Shown here piece after piece: positions 22,791 to 33,572 of a DNA stretch of 64,000 nt. This DNA is from Stereum hirsutum FP-91666 SS1. Its lineage: Eukaryota > Basidiomycota > Agaricomycetes > Russulales > Stereaceae. Under the pieces are notes generated by a model. It saw only the letters and a list, made by a program, of their open reading frames with translations. It did not search any database and was not told where the DNA came from. Within the stretch, counting starts at the first letter, position 1; each line of letters starts with the position of its first letter. The position numbers and the translations under genes are program-made. The DNA is taken from the NCBI RefSeq assembly GCF_000264905.1, contig NW_006763140.1, positions 537,575 to 601,574 of the forward strand, in the 5' to 3' direction.

Positions 22791-23643
22791 TTATTTTGCT
22801 GAATCGAGACGTCAAAAAAGCGGAAGTTGCAGCATTTTGGTCGCAAGTTTAGGATGACAAGTGCACGGTCGTACCCAGCTCTGGTTTTGAAGGCCTGAAC
22901 AGGAACATTATATACTCTCTCAAACACTCAAGCCCAAGAAGCAAGCTACATTATATACTATTTGTAGAGAAAGAGAAGAACGATCAAGAAAAAAGTGCAT
23001 GAGGATCAGGGAGTGAGCAACCCGGCAACGAATCAGAAAGTGTATACATGTATGGTCGTGGGCGTATCGTAGCGTAAAGAACTAGTATCCAATCAGAGCC
23101 AGAGCGTCGAAATATCCATGGATGTGTGAAGTGTGTATACCACGTATTAACCATGCAGACGAAGATAAGCCAGGCAAGGAATGGAGAAAGCAGGGGATGG
23201 GAGCACGTAACTAGCGTGTCGTTCCAGTGCAGGGCCACGCAAGCCATGACCAGGAATAACTCGGAAAACAAAGGAAGTGGCACCATTTCTGCATACCAGA
23301 GCCACACCTCCAAGGCGTGCATCAACGTATTTCCCACCTCGTGCTTCAATATACGCGGCCCCAGATACTGAAAGCGTCAAAATCTCCCTGCCCCAGAACA
23401 TGGGTGATGCATGAGGCCGAGGTCCGGACGTAGATAGCGCTGGAACATATCGGCATCCAGGTTTCAACACCAGCATGTCGACCCCACACACGACACCCAA
23501 CACTCCGAACTCTCATCGCATTACGTCCTCCTGCTCGCCCCACCGTCCCACCATCCTCGCGCCACACTATTGACACTCCCCGCCACACAAATAGACCATC
23601 GAATTCGCCCGACCTCACAATAATGGGCCCACACAACCGGAGT
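22791..23643. other. intergenic, no supported gene
   Basis: Between the tRNA-like array and the Rab18 stop codon. No domain recognised in either direction. Confidence 0.4.
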
Positions 23644-24682
23644 CTAACACATACACCCTCCCTCCGCACCTTCTCCTGCCCCTCCCTCGTCCCTCAAATC
23701 AATATTCCCCGGCATCGTCCTCTCCGCCCCTGAGCCCGCACCGCCCTTACTGCTTGACTTCGCCACCGCTTTCGACCCGGCGGAGTCCCAGAGTTCGGGC
23801 GTATCGAGGATCTGTGCTACGACGTTCCGGAAGGCGTCGCGTACTCCGACTGAGGTCTTTGCGGAGGCTTCGACGAAGAGGCAGTTTTGACGGGCGGCGA
23901 ATTGTTCGGCTTCGGCGGTTGGAACTTGACGGGAGTATTCCTGGAGAGGAAAGACGAGAGGTGTGGTGTGAGTATAGTTTTTGAGACAAAGGAGAGATGA
24001 GAAACAGAAGACAGGAAGTGATGAAGATAGACAGACCTTGTCTACTTTGTTCCCTACAATGATCTTGACGACAGAGCTAGAGACGTATGTCTCGAGCTCG
24101 GAAAACCAACGCGGGAGTGCGTCGAACGACTCTCGATTCGAAACGTCGTAAACTGTTCGTAGACAGGCATCAAATGGATTAGCACGGTCTGGTAAAGTAC
24201 GGATGCCAAACTGGAGTAGGGTTGTGACACACCTAGGATAATCCCTTGCGCGCCACGATAATATGACGATGTTATTGTGCGGAAGCGTTCTTGGCCTGCA
24301 GTATCCTATTTCAGCCGGGCATAATAGAATCAGAAACGTGTTCCACATTCATGAATGTAAGACGAATGTAAGACGTCGACGAAGGACTCACCCAGATACT
24401 GAGCTTCACCTTCTTCCCCTTCACGTCCATCTTGTGTACCTACTCCACCATGAACCAACACGAACGAACGAACCCAGCCTATCAACATCTCCCATTTTCA
24501 CACAATACAGGACAAAAGGAGATACGCACCCGAAAGTCGACACCAATCGTCGCGCTCGCCTCATCTTCTGGTAACCACTGCTCGTCTGAGAACCTCAACA
24601 GCAAACTGCTCTTCCCGACAGAGGAGTTTCCGATGAGAAGAAGCTTGACATTTATGGGCGCGCTGCTTTCTTGAGAGGGCAT
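23644..24682 (-). CDS. Rab18-type small GTPase
   Basis: Rab GTPase of about 220 residues, in at least five exons. Start at [16 protein letters not shown]. All GTPase motifs are present: P-loop [14 protein letters not shown], effector loop ATIGVDF, switch [18 protein letters not shown] and EASAKT. The segment [21 protein letters not shown] and the NELETY-like SELETYV place it with Rab18 rather than Rab1 or Rab8. After a variable Ser/Gly-rich tail it ends GGCMC, a CxC-type double prenylation signal. Rab18 acts on the ER and lipid droplets in membrane contact and trafficking. It is absent from budding yeast but present in basidiomycetes. An in-frame ATG 75 nt upstream exists; the nearer one fits the family N-terminus. 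Confidence 0.92.
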
Positions 24683-26047
24683 GATGTCGTGACTTTCTGA
24701 TTGATGTGTTTGCGAGAAGTTATATGGTCTTGGTCTAGACGCTTCGTTCAATGACACTGGGTGGCGAGCTCCAAGTCGTCAAGAATGCAGAGATATCTGG
24801 TAGAGTAATAATAATCGGAGAAGCTCAGGTATTAAGTGCTCAGTCTATATCTGCCAGCCAAGGGGGAGCAATTATGTGCACGATGATAAGCAGTGAGGAG
24901 ACAACGGTGTTGTGGGGAGAGTCAAGAGCAGGTTCGGCTGCTGGAGACATCGAGAACGCTGTTCGGGGACGAGAAACGCGTGACATCATCCGGACACCAG
25001 TGCCACACGGCTTCACACCGCTCATTTGGGCCACAATACTCCTTGTTCCTCACCACCATGATGTCCTTCATCCACTGTGCGCCAGTGACGAGACTTATTC
25101 CGCTGCTTCTCACCTCTGAGTGCATCTCAAATCACAGATGAAAACTCGTGAAACTCCGGTTCCGTCTGCAAAGTTCCATTAGCATGCTCTTCGAATCGTT
25201 CTCACAACCATTCATCCTAGTAAAGTTGACGTTCATATGTTCTTTGGTGCAGTGATTTTTGCCTCTTTCTTCTTACACAGATAATTCTTTCCTCTTATGT
25301 GTGCGATGGACGTAAGTTGTCCACAATTATTCCACCCGTTTCCGAGTTTGAGTAATTCTGTCTCTGGAAACTGGTGCAAGGTATTATACTGGTCATTGGC
25401 TTCAAGTCGACCGTGACGCTGTAATAAAGGCAAGATGCTTCAGAATAGACCGTATCTGCAAAGAATTTTTTGACCTCGCTAAAGCCCAACGGGACTCGAC
25501 GATTGGTCGGATCACCGTTTTAAAGTCGTTTTAAACGGTTGCAGACAAGTACGGTCTAATGCAGATATGTGAGTGTTCCATATATTCATCGGGGGCCATC
25601 AGCTGCTTTGAAGGCCAGTGTGAACGTATGTTCCTCTTTCTTTTTGCTTGTCATCTTCTGGGGTCTGTAACAAGGGCGTAACTGTCAGTGGGCGGCGTAT
25701 GCGAAGGCCACTCTATCTGCGCACGATGAACGAAGTTCTCGTACATTATTCATTCGTAGAGGATTTATCATTGCCCTCGGGATCCCCAGATATAGCGCAA
25801 GCTCATTAGAGATACTTAGACGCCATATAATATTTTTGGTGGTGTTGGGGAGCCTCGGGCAAGCCTCGGGCGAACGAGAGTCGGTCACTAGAAGCCCGAG
25901 CTCGAGTGTCTGTCCTTTTCCCTCGAGGACACGTAAAGAATTTATCATTGCCCTCGGGAAGACGCCATTCGACCATACGCGCGTCGAGTACGATGACCAG
26001 TCCTACATGCCCGAGCACCATACAACTTGAAGCGCTCCAGCTTGTGG
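24683..26047. other. intergenic with a 20-bp direct repeat
   Basis: 1.36 kb without a recognisable gene. A 20-bp direct repeat (ATTTATCATTGCCCTCGGGA) occurs at 25763-25782 and 25940-25959, 177 bp apart, a few hundred bp upstream of the epimerase gene. Near 25516 the sequence reads TTTTAAAGTCGTTTTAAAC, a partly repeated AT-rich block. Confidence 0.4.
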
Positions 26048-26054
26048 TATAAAA
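26048..26054 (+). promoter_or_regulatory. TATA box of the 26-kb epimerase gene
   Basis: TATAAAA in the context GGTATAAAAGGCAG, 104-110 bp before the ATG, a good distance for a fungal core promoter. Confidence 0.6.
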
Positions 26055-26157
26055 GGCAGACGGTAGATCGACAGGAGAACTATCGCTTCATTACTCAGTT
26101 CACTTCCAGTATAATATATCATTCGCAACACTCCAGCACACCTCCTCGAGCATAACT

Positions 26158-27619
26158 ATGGTCTTTGTATTAGTATGTTTCTCTCTTAGTCAAATGAATC
26201 CGTTCATCGCCGGTCGTTATTAACGAAGGTCACGTCGGTGCGCCTTACATAGGTCACTGGGGCGACTGGCTTCGTGGGCTCCCATGTTGTTGACCAGTTG
26301 CTTGACGCGGGACACAAAGTAAGAGGGTAAGTCGTTGTTTATTTGAACGGTCAATACCATGTCGCTAAATGAGAGGAAACACACAACAGGACGGCGAGAC
26401 CTAGCAAGGCCGACCGTCTCCGTGCCGCCTACAGTTCCTACGGTGACCGATTTGAGGTCGCCATTGTTGAGGACTTCACTACTTCTGATTTGACTGCAGC
26501 ATTCAATGGTATGCATTGCGAGCGAATAATTCGTTGTTGTTGTTGTCTGACGTGCTCACTTTTCAGGTACTGAGGCGCTCATCCATGTAGCCTCGCCGTT
26601 GGCGGGCGGCGCGCCTGATGTTGTACTCAAGGTTTGTCCCGTCCTACATATACCTCTCGCGTGATATCGCTACTCAATGAGCTGTTTCGTGATTTAGGGC
26701 GCGGTAGATGGGACTAACAGAGTTCTCGATTTCGCCGCTAAGGCAGGGACTATAAAGAAGATTATCGTCACGTCTAGTGTCGCTTCGCTGGTCCATTTCG
26801 ATGCGGCTTGGGATAATCGCGTGTTTGGCGACGAAGGTCAGTCCCGCCTCTGAACTGTGTCCTGCCATAATCTACGTATCCTGAGCTCTTGACGGGTTGT
26901 AGACTGGAACCCGCAGACGTACGAGGATGCGATCAAGCCGGGTCTCCACCCGTTGTCGGTCTACTTCACATCAAAGAAACTGTCTGAACTGGCCGTCCGT
27001 CAGTTCGCGAAGGAACATCCAGAGATCGAGATTTCTACGGGTAGGCCCACTATAACTCGTTGCATTCCCCGCCCTCCCACATATCTCACACTTCTTTGGT
27101 CTGCCAGTACATCCACCATACATATACGGCCCCACTGGGCGCGGTCAAGTCCTCGACGCTCCTGCAGAGGGTACAAACTCTTTCATCTACTCGCTATTCC
27201 AAACCCCAGCTGGTTCTCCCCGAAAATCACTCCCCGACCCGAAATCCATGGTCACACCCATCTATAACCATGTCTCTGACGTTGCTCGCGCGCATGTCCT
27301 TCTTCTCTCTCCTCCGTCTGGTTCACCTTCGTCCCAGCCGGGAGAAGTCAAGCGTGTGGTCCTCAAGAGTGGCGAAATGCGCTGGGTGGACGCGGTTGAG
27401 TATCTTTCCAAGACAAGGCCAGCGCTGAAGGACAGGTTGGTTGTGATTCCTGATGGATTTGAGCACCCGAAGGGGTGGGCGAGGTTCAGTGGGGAGAGTG
27501 CGGAGAGGTGGATTGGGATAAAGGAAGGCGATTACAAAGGGTGGAAGGAGACGTTGGACGGGACGGTCGACGATATTTTGGGAAGAGAGAAGAAATTGGG
27601 GGTCGTGACAACGTTGTAA
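26158..27619 (+). CDS. NAD(P)-dependent epimerase/dihydroflavonol-4-reductase-like, second copy
   Basis: Paralogue of the gene at 4359-5832. The first exon is again five codons (MVFVL); exon 2 starts VTGATGFVGSHVVDQLLDAG with the NAD(P)-binding TGxxGxxG. Next come RPSKADRLRAAY, ALIHVASPLAGGAPDVVLK, TSSVASLVH and the catalytic YFTSK (YxxxK). A C-terminal domain follows with VHPPYIYGPTGRGQVLDAPA, HVSDVARAHVLLL and SAERWIGIKEGDYKGW, ending GVVTTL. Introns sit at matching positions in the two genes. Expected to be a soluble carbonyl reductase or alcohol dehydrogenase; substrate not predictable. The two copies face opposite directions about 20 kb apart. A strong TATA box and a repeated upstream 20-mer suggest regulated expression (inference). 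Confidence 0.9.
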
Positions 27620-27856
27620 TTTGGGCTGTGCTGTGGAGACAAGTCCAGGTCCAACTCAGACCACCACACCCGTATTTCACTTGAGGTCACATCTGTTCAG
27701 TGTCTCGTGTAATATTAGAGTATAGACGAAATGCTAAGCCATGCTTGCAGACATTATGATGCACCAGATAATCCAAGAAATGAGACGTCGATGTGGACCT
27801 TGCGTAAGCTATGATCTTCTCTCTCCACGACACTGCTGTCCGAGCACAATCACCAT

Positions 27857-29483
27857 CTACTTGAGTTTTCTCCACTTCCCATCCTCGCCGCGTCTGTATT
27901 CAGTCCCAACTAAACCAAACATCGTCGACCGGGACGTGTCAGAATGTGCCCGGGCCAACGGAACCTGAGCAAGGCGTAGATTCACTCACACAATGAGCAA
28001 CGTTTCGGCGTCACATTTGCTCTCATAAATTCCTTGAGGATAATGCGACTGGCGGCTTGACACCTTGAAGGGCGATCGGCACTTGGGCCCTGTAGACGAC
28101 TATTGTGGTCTTTACAGAAGAAAGAGTGATTGCTATAGTGGAGGTCTTCGAGCGCGGGGAAACCGGTGGCTAATGCAACTGCAGCTCGCTTGACGTTGTG
28201 CTAAATAAGGATAGGGATCAAGCCATAAGTATCACACTCCCTGCTGCTTATGTCGTAGGAGACTCGATAGCCTCACTCGAACCGGGTCGTATTTGTGAGG
28301 GGATTAAACTTGCCTTGGTAACGTCCTCCGGCGCACTAGCCTGCCCATCGGACCCTCCAAAACTATCTATCTTCAACAGTCTCAAGTTCTTGAACCGACC
28401 AGCGAGCGCTTCGAGCAAATCTGCGTTTGATCCAGGCCTGCGACACGTTAAGGAGCGAAGGCTCTCCCGGGAGGCATCCAGCGACGCAAGGACGGGCTCT
28501 ATAGGAAGTTGTAAATTCTGCCAGGTGATGCCCACTTCTCTCAATGCCGGTGCCTTGATACCAACTGAAGACGATGCAGAGGTAGATAGTTGGGTGTCTG
28601 TGGGATGACGGGATACGTGCTGGAAGAAGCTCGAAGGAGCCGCAAACTTTGCAAGGTCGGGTAAGGCGACAGTCATATGTTCGCCGATGCAGACGATGTC
28701 ACATGCGATGTTGGGCCCGAACATATGAGTAATTTCGACGGAACGGAGGCGTGAGTTTTGGTTTAGAAAAGCCGAAACAGTTTGATTGTGTACAATGTCG
28801 GTACTTATGTTGCACGCTTTGAGGTTAGAGATGGTGTCGAGAGGGGGGTCGGATAGAAGAAGTTTGATTGCAGGATCGCTGAAGTGATCGTAAAAGCTGG
28901 ATTCATCTTGGGCTGAGGGTAAGATGCCGATGCCGAGGCGCTCCAGGTTCGGGAGAGACGATAAGATTGTCTTGGTGAGGGACAGATAAGAGTTCTTGAA
29001 AGACGGACTCCATTCATTGAATAGTTCACGACTGGAATGGAAAGCCAGTGCCCGTCAGCAATCAAAAGCTTATCATGCGGAGAAGTTGGACAGTTGAAGA
29101 CTGCTAAGGAAGGTCGCATTGAGCACATACCCCAGATTTCTGAGCCTGATTTCTCGGACGTATCCTCGTCTTCGAGGTCCGTCCTCGGTCAAGAGCAAGG
29201 CTCTGCCCACCCTCTCCAAAGCCCCGAACTTTCCTTCGCGGAGACCCCGCGTCATGAGTTTCTCGTGACAGCAGACGGTGACGGTTCGGTAGAGTTCACG
29301 TTCCGCCATGAGTTGCCATGTTTTGTTGACAAGACATAGACTCATGAGATCCCGTGTGCGAAGGGTAGAGTGCGAGTCCCAACTCGGGTCATATTCGCCC
29401 AGAATATGTTGGAAGACCTCAGGAGGAAGAGCCGGAAGAGGAGCGAGCGATTGAGCATGATTCTCAGAGGAAATCTCGGCCAT
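27857..29483 (-). CDS. F-box/LRR-like protein A
   Basis: Four or five exons. The N-terminal F-box region reads LPPEVFQHILGEYDP, then LMSLCLVNKTWQLMAERELY. After an intron (about 29130-29030) the LRR-like body follows with LSLTKTILSSLPNLERLGIG, LREVGITWQNLQLPIEPVL and RRPGSNADLLEALAG. The next junction uses a GC donor (AAG|GCAAGT at about 28313) into HNVKRAAVALATGFPALEDL. The last exon (27909-27857) gives FGTEYRRGEDGKWRKLK, matching the FGTEW start of the last exon in F-box gene B; without that splice the frame would stop at CSLCE. F-box proteins recruit substrates to SCF ubiquitin ligases; partner unknown. The family belongs to a lineage-expanded agaric group. Confidence 0.78.
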
Positions 29484-30013
29484 GTATGTATGTATTGCAA
29501 ATGGTTGTAGGATATGAGAGGTCAGACCAAGGGAACCGGAAGCAGATGAAAGTTGTGAGCAGGTCGTCAGGGAGCCAACAGGGAGCTTAGTTACTTATTT
29601 TCGGTCGCAAGCAAACAAGGTCGAATTGAAACTCAGCATGTGTGGCGTAAGTTACGTATATTGTTTGTGGCGAGGCGGTGATCAAGCGTTAATCCTGATC
29701 TCGTCCTGATCCTTATGCCTCAAGTTCGCGGCAATCTATATCGTGGATTTTTGGTTTATGACGTCGCAGTGGGGAACAATTGATCTGAATCATCAGTATT
29801 AGGACATATATGTAGTAACTTATTTAAAACGTTAGAGCCCCCGCTAGAGCTCTGATTAGCAGGAGGGTTAAATGTACATCGCGACATACATGCCCTGTTG
29901 GACGGGACATGGTTTAGTACAAGAAAAGGATCTGTATTTCTTTCTGCAACTTATGAAGAGCTCAAAACACTGGCAAATATGAGTACGAGTGTGTTGAACT
30001 CTTCAAATATGAA
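29484..30013. other. intergenic, no supported gene
   Basis: AT-rich spacer between the F-box A start and the PARP-like gene stop; nothing recognised. Confidence 0.45.
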
Positions 30014-31771
30014 TCAATCCTGATACACGACAAGATACATCGGTCTAATGGCATCGTTCTACCCATCCAAATCAGAAACAATCCAAAACAGCAAGAAAAC
30101 ATGCAAGCCTACTCACATCATATACAATACACTCGTCGTAGTTGAGATCGTGTCCTGGCACACCCGTCACAGACTGATAACCTGCTGGGGGCTTTAAAAT
30201 TTTAAGACGAACGATCAATCACCTACTAAGTAGAACCCATGCCAAAGAAGAAACAGTAGGTACATACCTGCTTCAAGTCCGGACTATTCTCGGTCAACTC
30301 CTTGCTTCGTCCGAGAATGACCGCGTTAAGGAGCATCGTGGAGTATCGCGAGCCTCCCAGTTCATGGACGTAGGAATCCGCCTATAGTCGTCGTGGAAAC
30401 ACGATTGTTAAGTTTTACAGAAGTGAGATAAATATCGACTCTGATGATGGCTTACCTTTGAGGAAGTGGATGACGTGTAGATCCCGCTCCCGAACCGGCC
30501 CCAGTCTGTCTTCTTACCAGACTTTACGACGTCGAAAGACGTCTGGACATGGAGCAACCATCCGTCACCTCGGAGTGAAATAATACTGAAATAACATCGC
30601 AGCTCGGGGACGTGACGCACCTCGATAATGCTGCACAATGAGCATCGAAGGTCATTGCAGATCTGGCTGTGGGAACTGGTGTCTCCGAGGCGGCATGTCC
30701 TTGTAGTTCCGTGCCACCTCCGTTTAGCGTTACCGTCGGGATAACCTGAACTCTTTATGACCTTATCCCTGGAAAAGCAACAGGAATGATTGTTTCAATC
30801 GTGAGGAATACAGTGATTGGGGAAGCGATAAAAAAGAGGTAGAACGTACTTGTAGGCCATGTATCTGTCAACGTAGACTTTCTTCCCGAAGATCTTCCAG
30901 ATCTATTGAATACTTTGGTAAATGATCAGGACGACTGGACATGGACGAAAGGACACTGACCTTAATGACCTCTGGTTTTTGAGAGTGATGAAGCCAATTT
31001 CCCCAAAATTGTCTCTCAACTGTTGATGTGCCACATTGATCCAGGCCTACTGTACGGGGAATCAACTCTGATAGCACTTACTACTTTCATACGCGTCATG
31101 ACCGGCAGGGATCTCGACAAGGGCTGGCGCTAGCGGAAGGTACGCCATTAGCATTGGTATGGGAAAGCGACGCGGTAAATACTTAAGTGAAGAGAGAAAG
31201 CATACCTCTAAGGGTGACCTTGGGCGTACATTTCTTGCACAAGACGTCTCGTATCTGCGTATGCCAACTATCGCCAAATATAGGCACGGGGATCGTGCGA
31301 CACCTGTACCGTCAATTCCAAACAAAACACATATTTAGTTTTAGTTGCTACATCACATCTAGAGACAGGGGGGGAGGGCGACCCAGAAGGAAGGACTCAC
31401 AGCACGCAGCACCGAAGAGGATGACCATCTCTGTAATGCTGGAGAAGCGCATTCATGCCTGGAAGTCTGCGCTTACAATCCACGAAAATGCAAGTTCTAT
31501 GCTTGGCCTCAGAGTGTTCTGTCAAGGCCTCGTTGGAACGATATCGAGCAGTATTACTCCCACTCGTGGATACGGCACATAGCAGACACATGGGATGTTC
31601 CATGTGAATGTGAAGATGAAGCCGCTTCAGCGACATGAAGCCTGCTTTGCAGGTCGATTGTGTGCAAAAATAAACGCCGCGAGGACCTTGAGGGACAGAG
31701 CCAATACAAGTTGTAAAACATCTGGCGTGCCACTCTGCGTCGGATAAGGGAGCCACGAGAGAGGAAGACAT
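30014..31771 (-). CDS. PARP-like ADP-ribosyltransferase with N-terminal Cys/His fingers
   Basis: About nine exons. The N-terminus (MSSSLVAPLSDAEWHARCF) is followed by C2H2-like units: CTQSTCKAGFMSLKRLHLHI, then CLLC, and CIFVDCKRRLPG with HYRDGH. A helical segment leads into a PARP-type catalytic fold: RRWHGTTRTC (catalytic His), NDLRCSLCSIIE, TSFDVV, WGRFGSGIYTSSTSSKA (catalytic Tyr) and GHDLNYDECIVYD (catalytic Glu). The last exon ends NDAIRPMYLVVYQD. The H-Y-E triad is complete, so the enzyme is probably active and transfers ADP-ribose from NAD+. Several exons are very short and the frames were joined by family pattern. No WGR or BRCT domain, so it is not canonical PARP1. Likely cytosolic or nuclear; target unknown. 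Confidence 0.82.
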
Positions 31772-32765
31772 GTTGGAGTCGACTATCTGGAGATATTTGA
31801 GGCTTATGACGCTTATGCAAGGGAGTTATCCCAGAAACCAGACGGTAGACTCGGGCCAAAAGGCAGTTGTTGCTGGTCTTTGTCGCGGAGGGTACTAAAA
31901 AACAAAGACCGTCGCGTTCGGAACGCAAACAGCCGCAAACAGTGGGACAATGTCAAAACCGGGGCCTTGGCCAGCTTCGATCAGACGCCACACTCTCCGA
32001 TTGGCCACACTCTTTGAAGAGAGCACTCGCAGAACGCAGCGGGATCATTAGACCTGCTGGCGTAACTTCACTGAAGCTCTTCCGGGTCGAAGAGACTTCA
32101 GAGTTATAAAATGGCCAATTTATGCACGTCAAGCCAGGCTTCACAAAACGTTCAAAGAACGACCTTTCCAGTGTTTCCACCGGTGCCAATAAGTGAAAAA
32201 AGGAAACAAAAAAAAACACAAAGGACGACGAAGGATTCATGACAGGCCAAGCAGGCCTGGCCTTGACCTCAGTAACCTTTTTTTCGAAAGATCATATGGA
32301 GGCTCCTGAGAGCAGAACTGCCCCGGTGCTCTCGCCTCGACTGTATTGGGTAAGCTTCTCCATGGAAGTCTTCGTCGGGCCCCGGCGCAAAGACGTACAC
32401 AGACCAGCACCGAGGAGTGCGAGGCAGAACCTTGAATCAGAGTTAGTGGCGCTCGTCGTCCGCCATGGCGTCCAAGGGCTTATCTACGACGCCAACAACG
32501 ACGACTCGAGGGTGGAGAAGAAAGGCCCGCAGTGTCGGTACGGGAGCTGATAAGGAGTTGCGCGCGGCAGGTACCGAAAAGAATGAGGTGGCTGTGTCGT
32601 TGTTGGTCGATCGGGAGATCTGGCCAACCAACCGCCGCAAATCCAGATTGGAAATTCGAGTATGTTATCGTCTTGAAAACAGATGCCGGGTGGATTCCTC
32701 TTTGCTGGTGCCCTCTTCCCTCTTGCTCTCATCGGGCAGCCCTTGGTGCTCAACGGTCACCGTCA
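31772..32765. other. intergenic, no supported gene
   Basis: Upstream of the PARP-like gene on one side and of the SulP gene on the other, so probably a divergent promoter region. No recognised coding exon. Confidence 0.4.
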
Positions 32766-32941
32766 TGGACGACGACGGCGCTATTGACCAGACCGCGAGC
32801 AGTCGCACGTCCAGTGTGGCCCCCGACGGTTCGAATGATGCACAGAACGTCGAGGCTCGCGACATTGCTCGTGGTATCAAGAACACAAACTCGCAACCGA
32901 TTTCGTCCATGACGAACGATTCGCCACTGAGTCGAGCGGGG
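32766..32941 (+). other. possible 5' exon of the SulP gene
   Basis: Open stretch starting MDDDGAIDQTASSRTSS, low-complexity and polar, ending at a good donor (GCGGG|GTGAGC). Its phase matches an acceptor at CCCGCAG|G near 33588 that leads into LLQARSYV of the SulP protein. The implied 647-nt intron is long for this genome, so either another exon lies between or this is unrelated. Confidence 0.25.
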
Positions 32942-33572
32942 TGAGCAATCTCTATTTTGGTCTGAACGTTTGTACTCGTCGGGACGAGCCTTTGCCAGTG
33001 GGAATTTGATTATCCGCGTGGAGGCAGGTCTGGACGAGAAACCTTGTTCTGGTGTGCTGGAATATGGGTGGCGTGAAGCAGTCACTTGTTTGCAGTATAC
33101 GTTCTAGAGGACCCCATTATCCGCTGGCAATCATGCCGAATCTTGGCAGGTATCACCTCTTCATTCAACCGTGGTCACGCACTCTGTCTCGGGGCAGTCA
33201 TGACGCCTTTGTGATGTCTTCAGCCGCTTCCCGTTCTATTAGGCGTTCCTAGACGAGGACGTCAATACCCGTGGTGTTCTACTAGCCTGCCGATGTTATG
33301 TACACTACTATGCTTCAGGCTTAGACAGAGTACCCCAGAGGCGTTCGCTACCACTACTTGCATCGTCTTCTGATTGTCCGACGACGTTTGCTACGCTCGA
33401 AGGACCCTAGTGGTCAACAACTACCTTTGTCGTCTTGACGTCTTGTTCGAACACGGGTCCACAGCGCCTGAGCATCTTGTGGAAGTCACGCCCGCCGTCT
33501 TGCTTCCTTTACCTACTCGACAATTCTTCTTATATGCCGGAGATGCAGCAATTGACTGATTTACCCATCATC

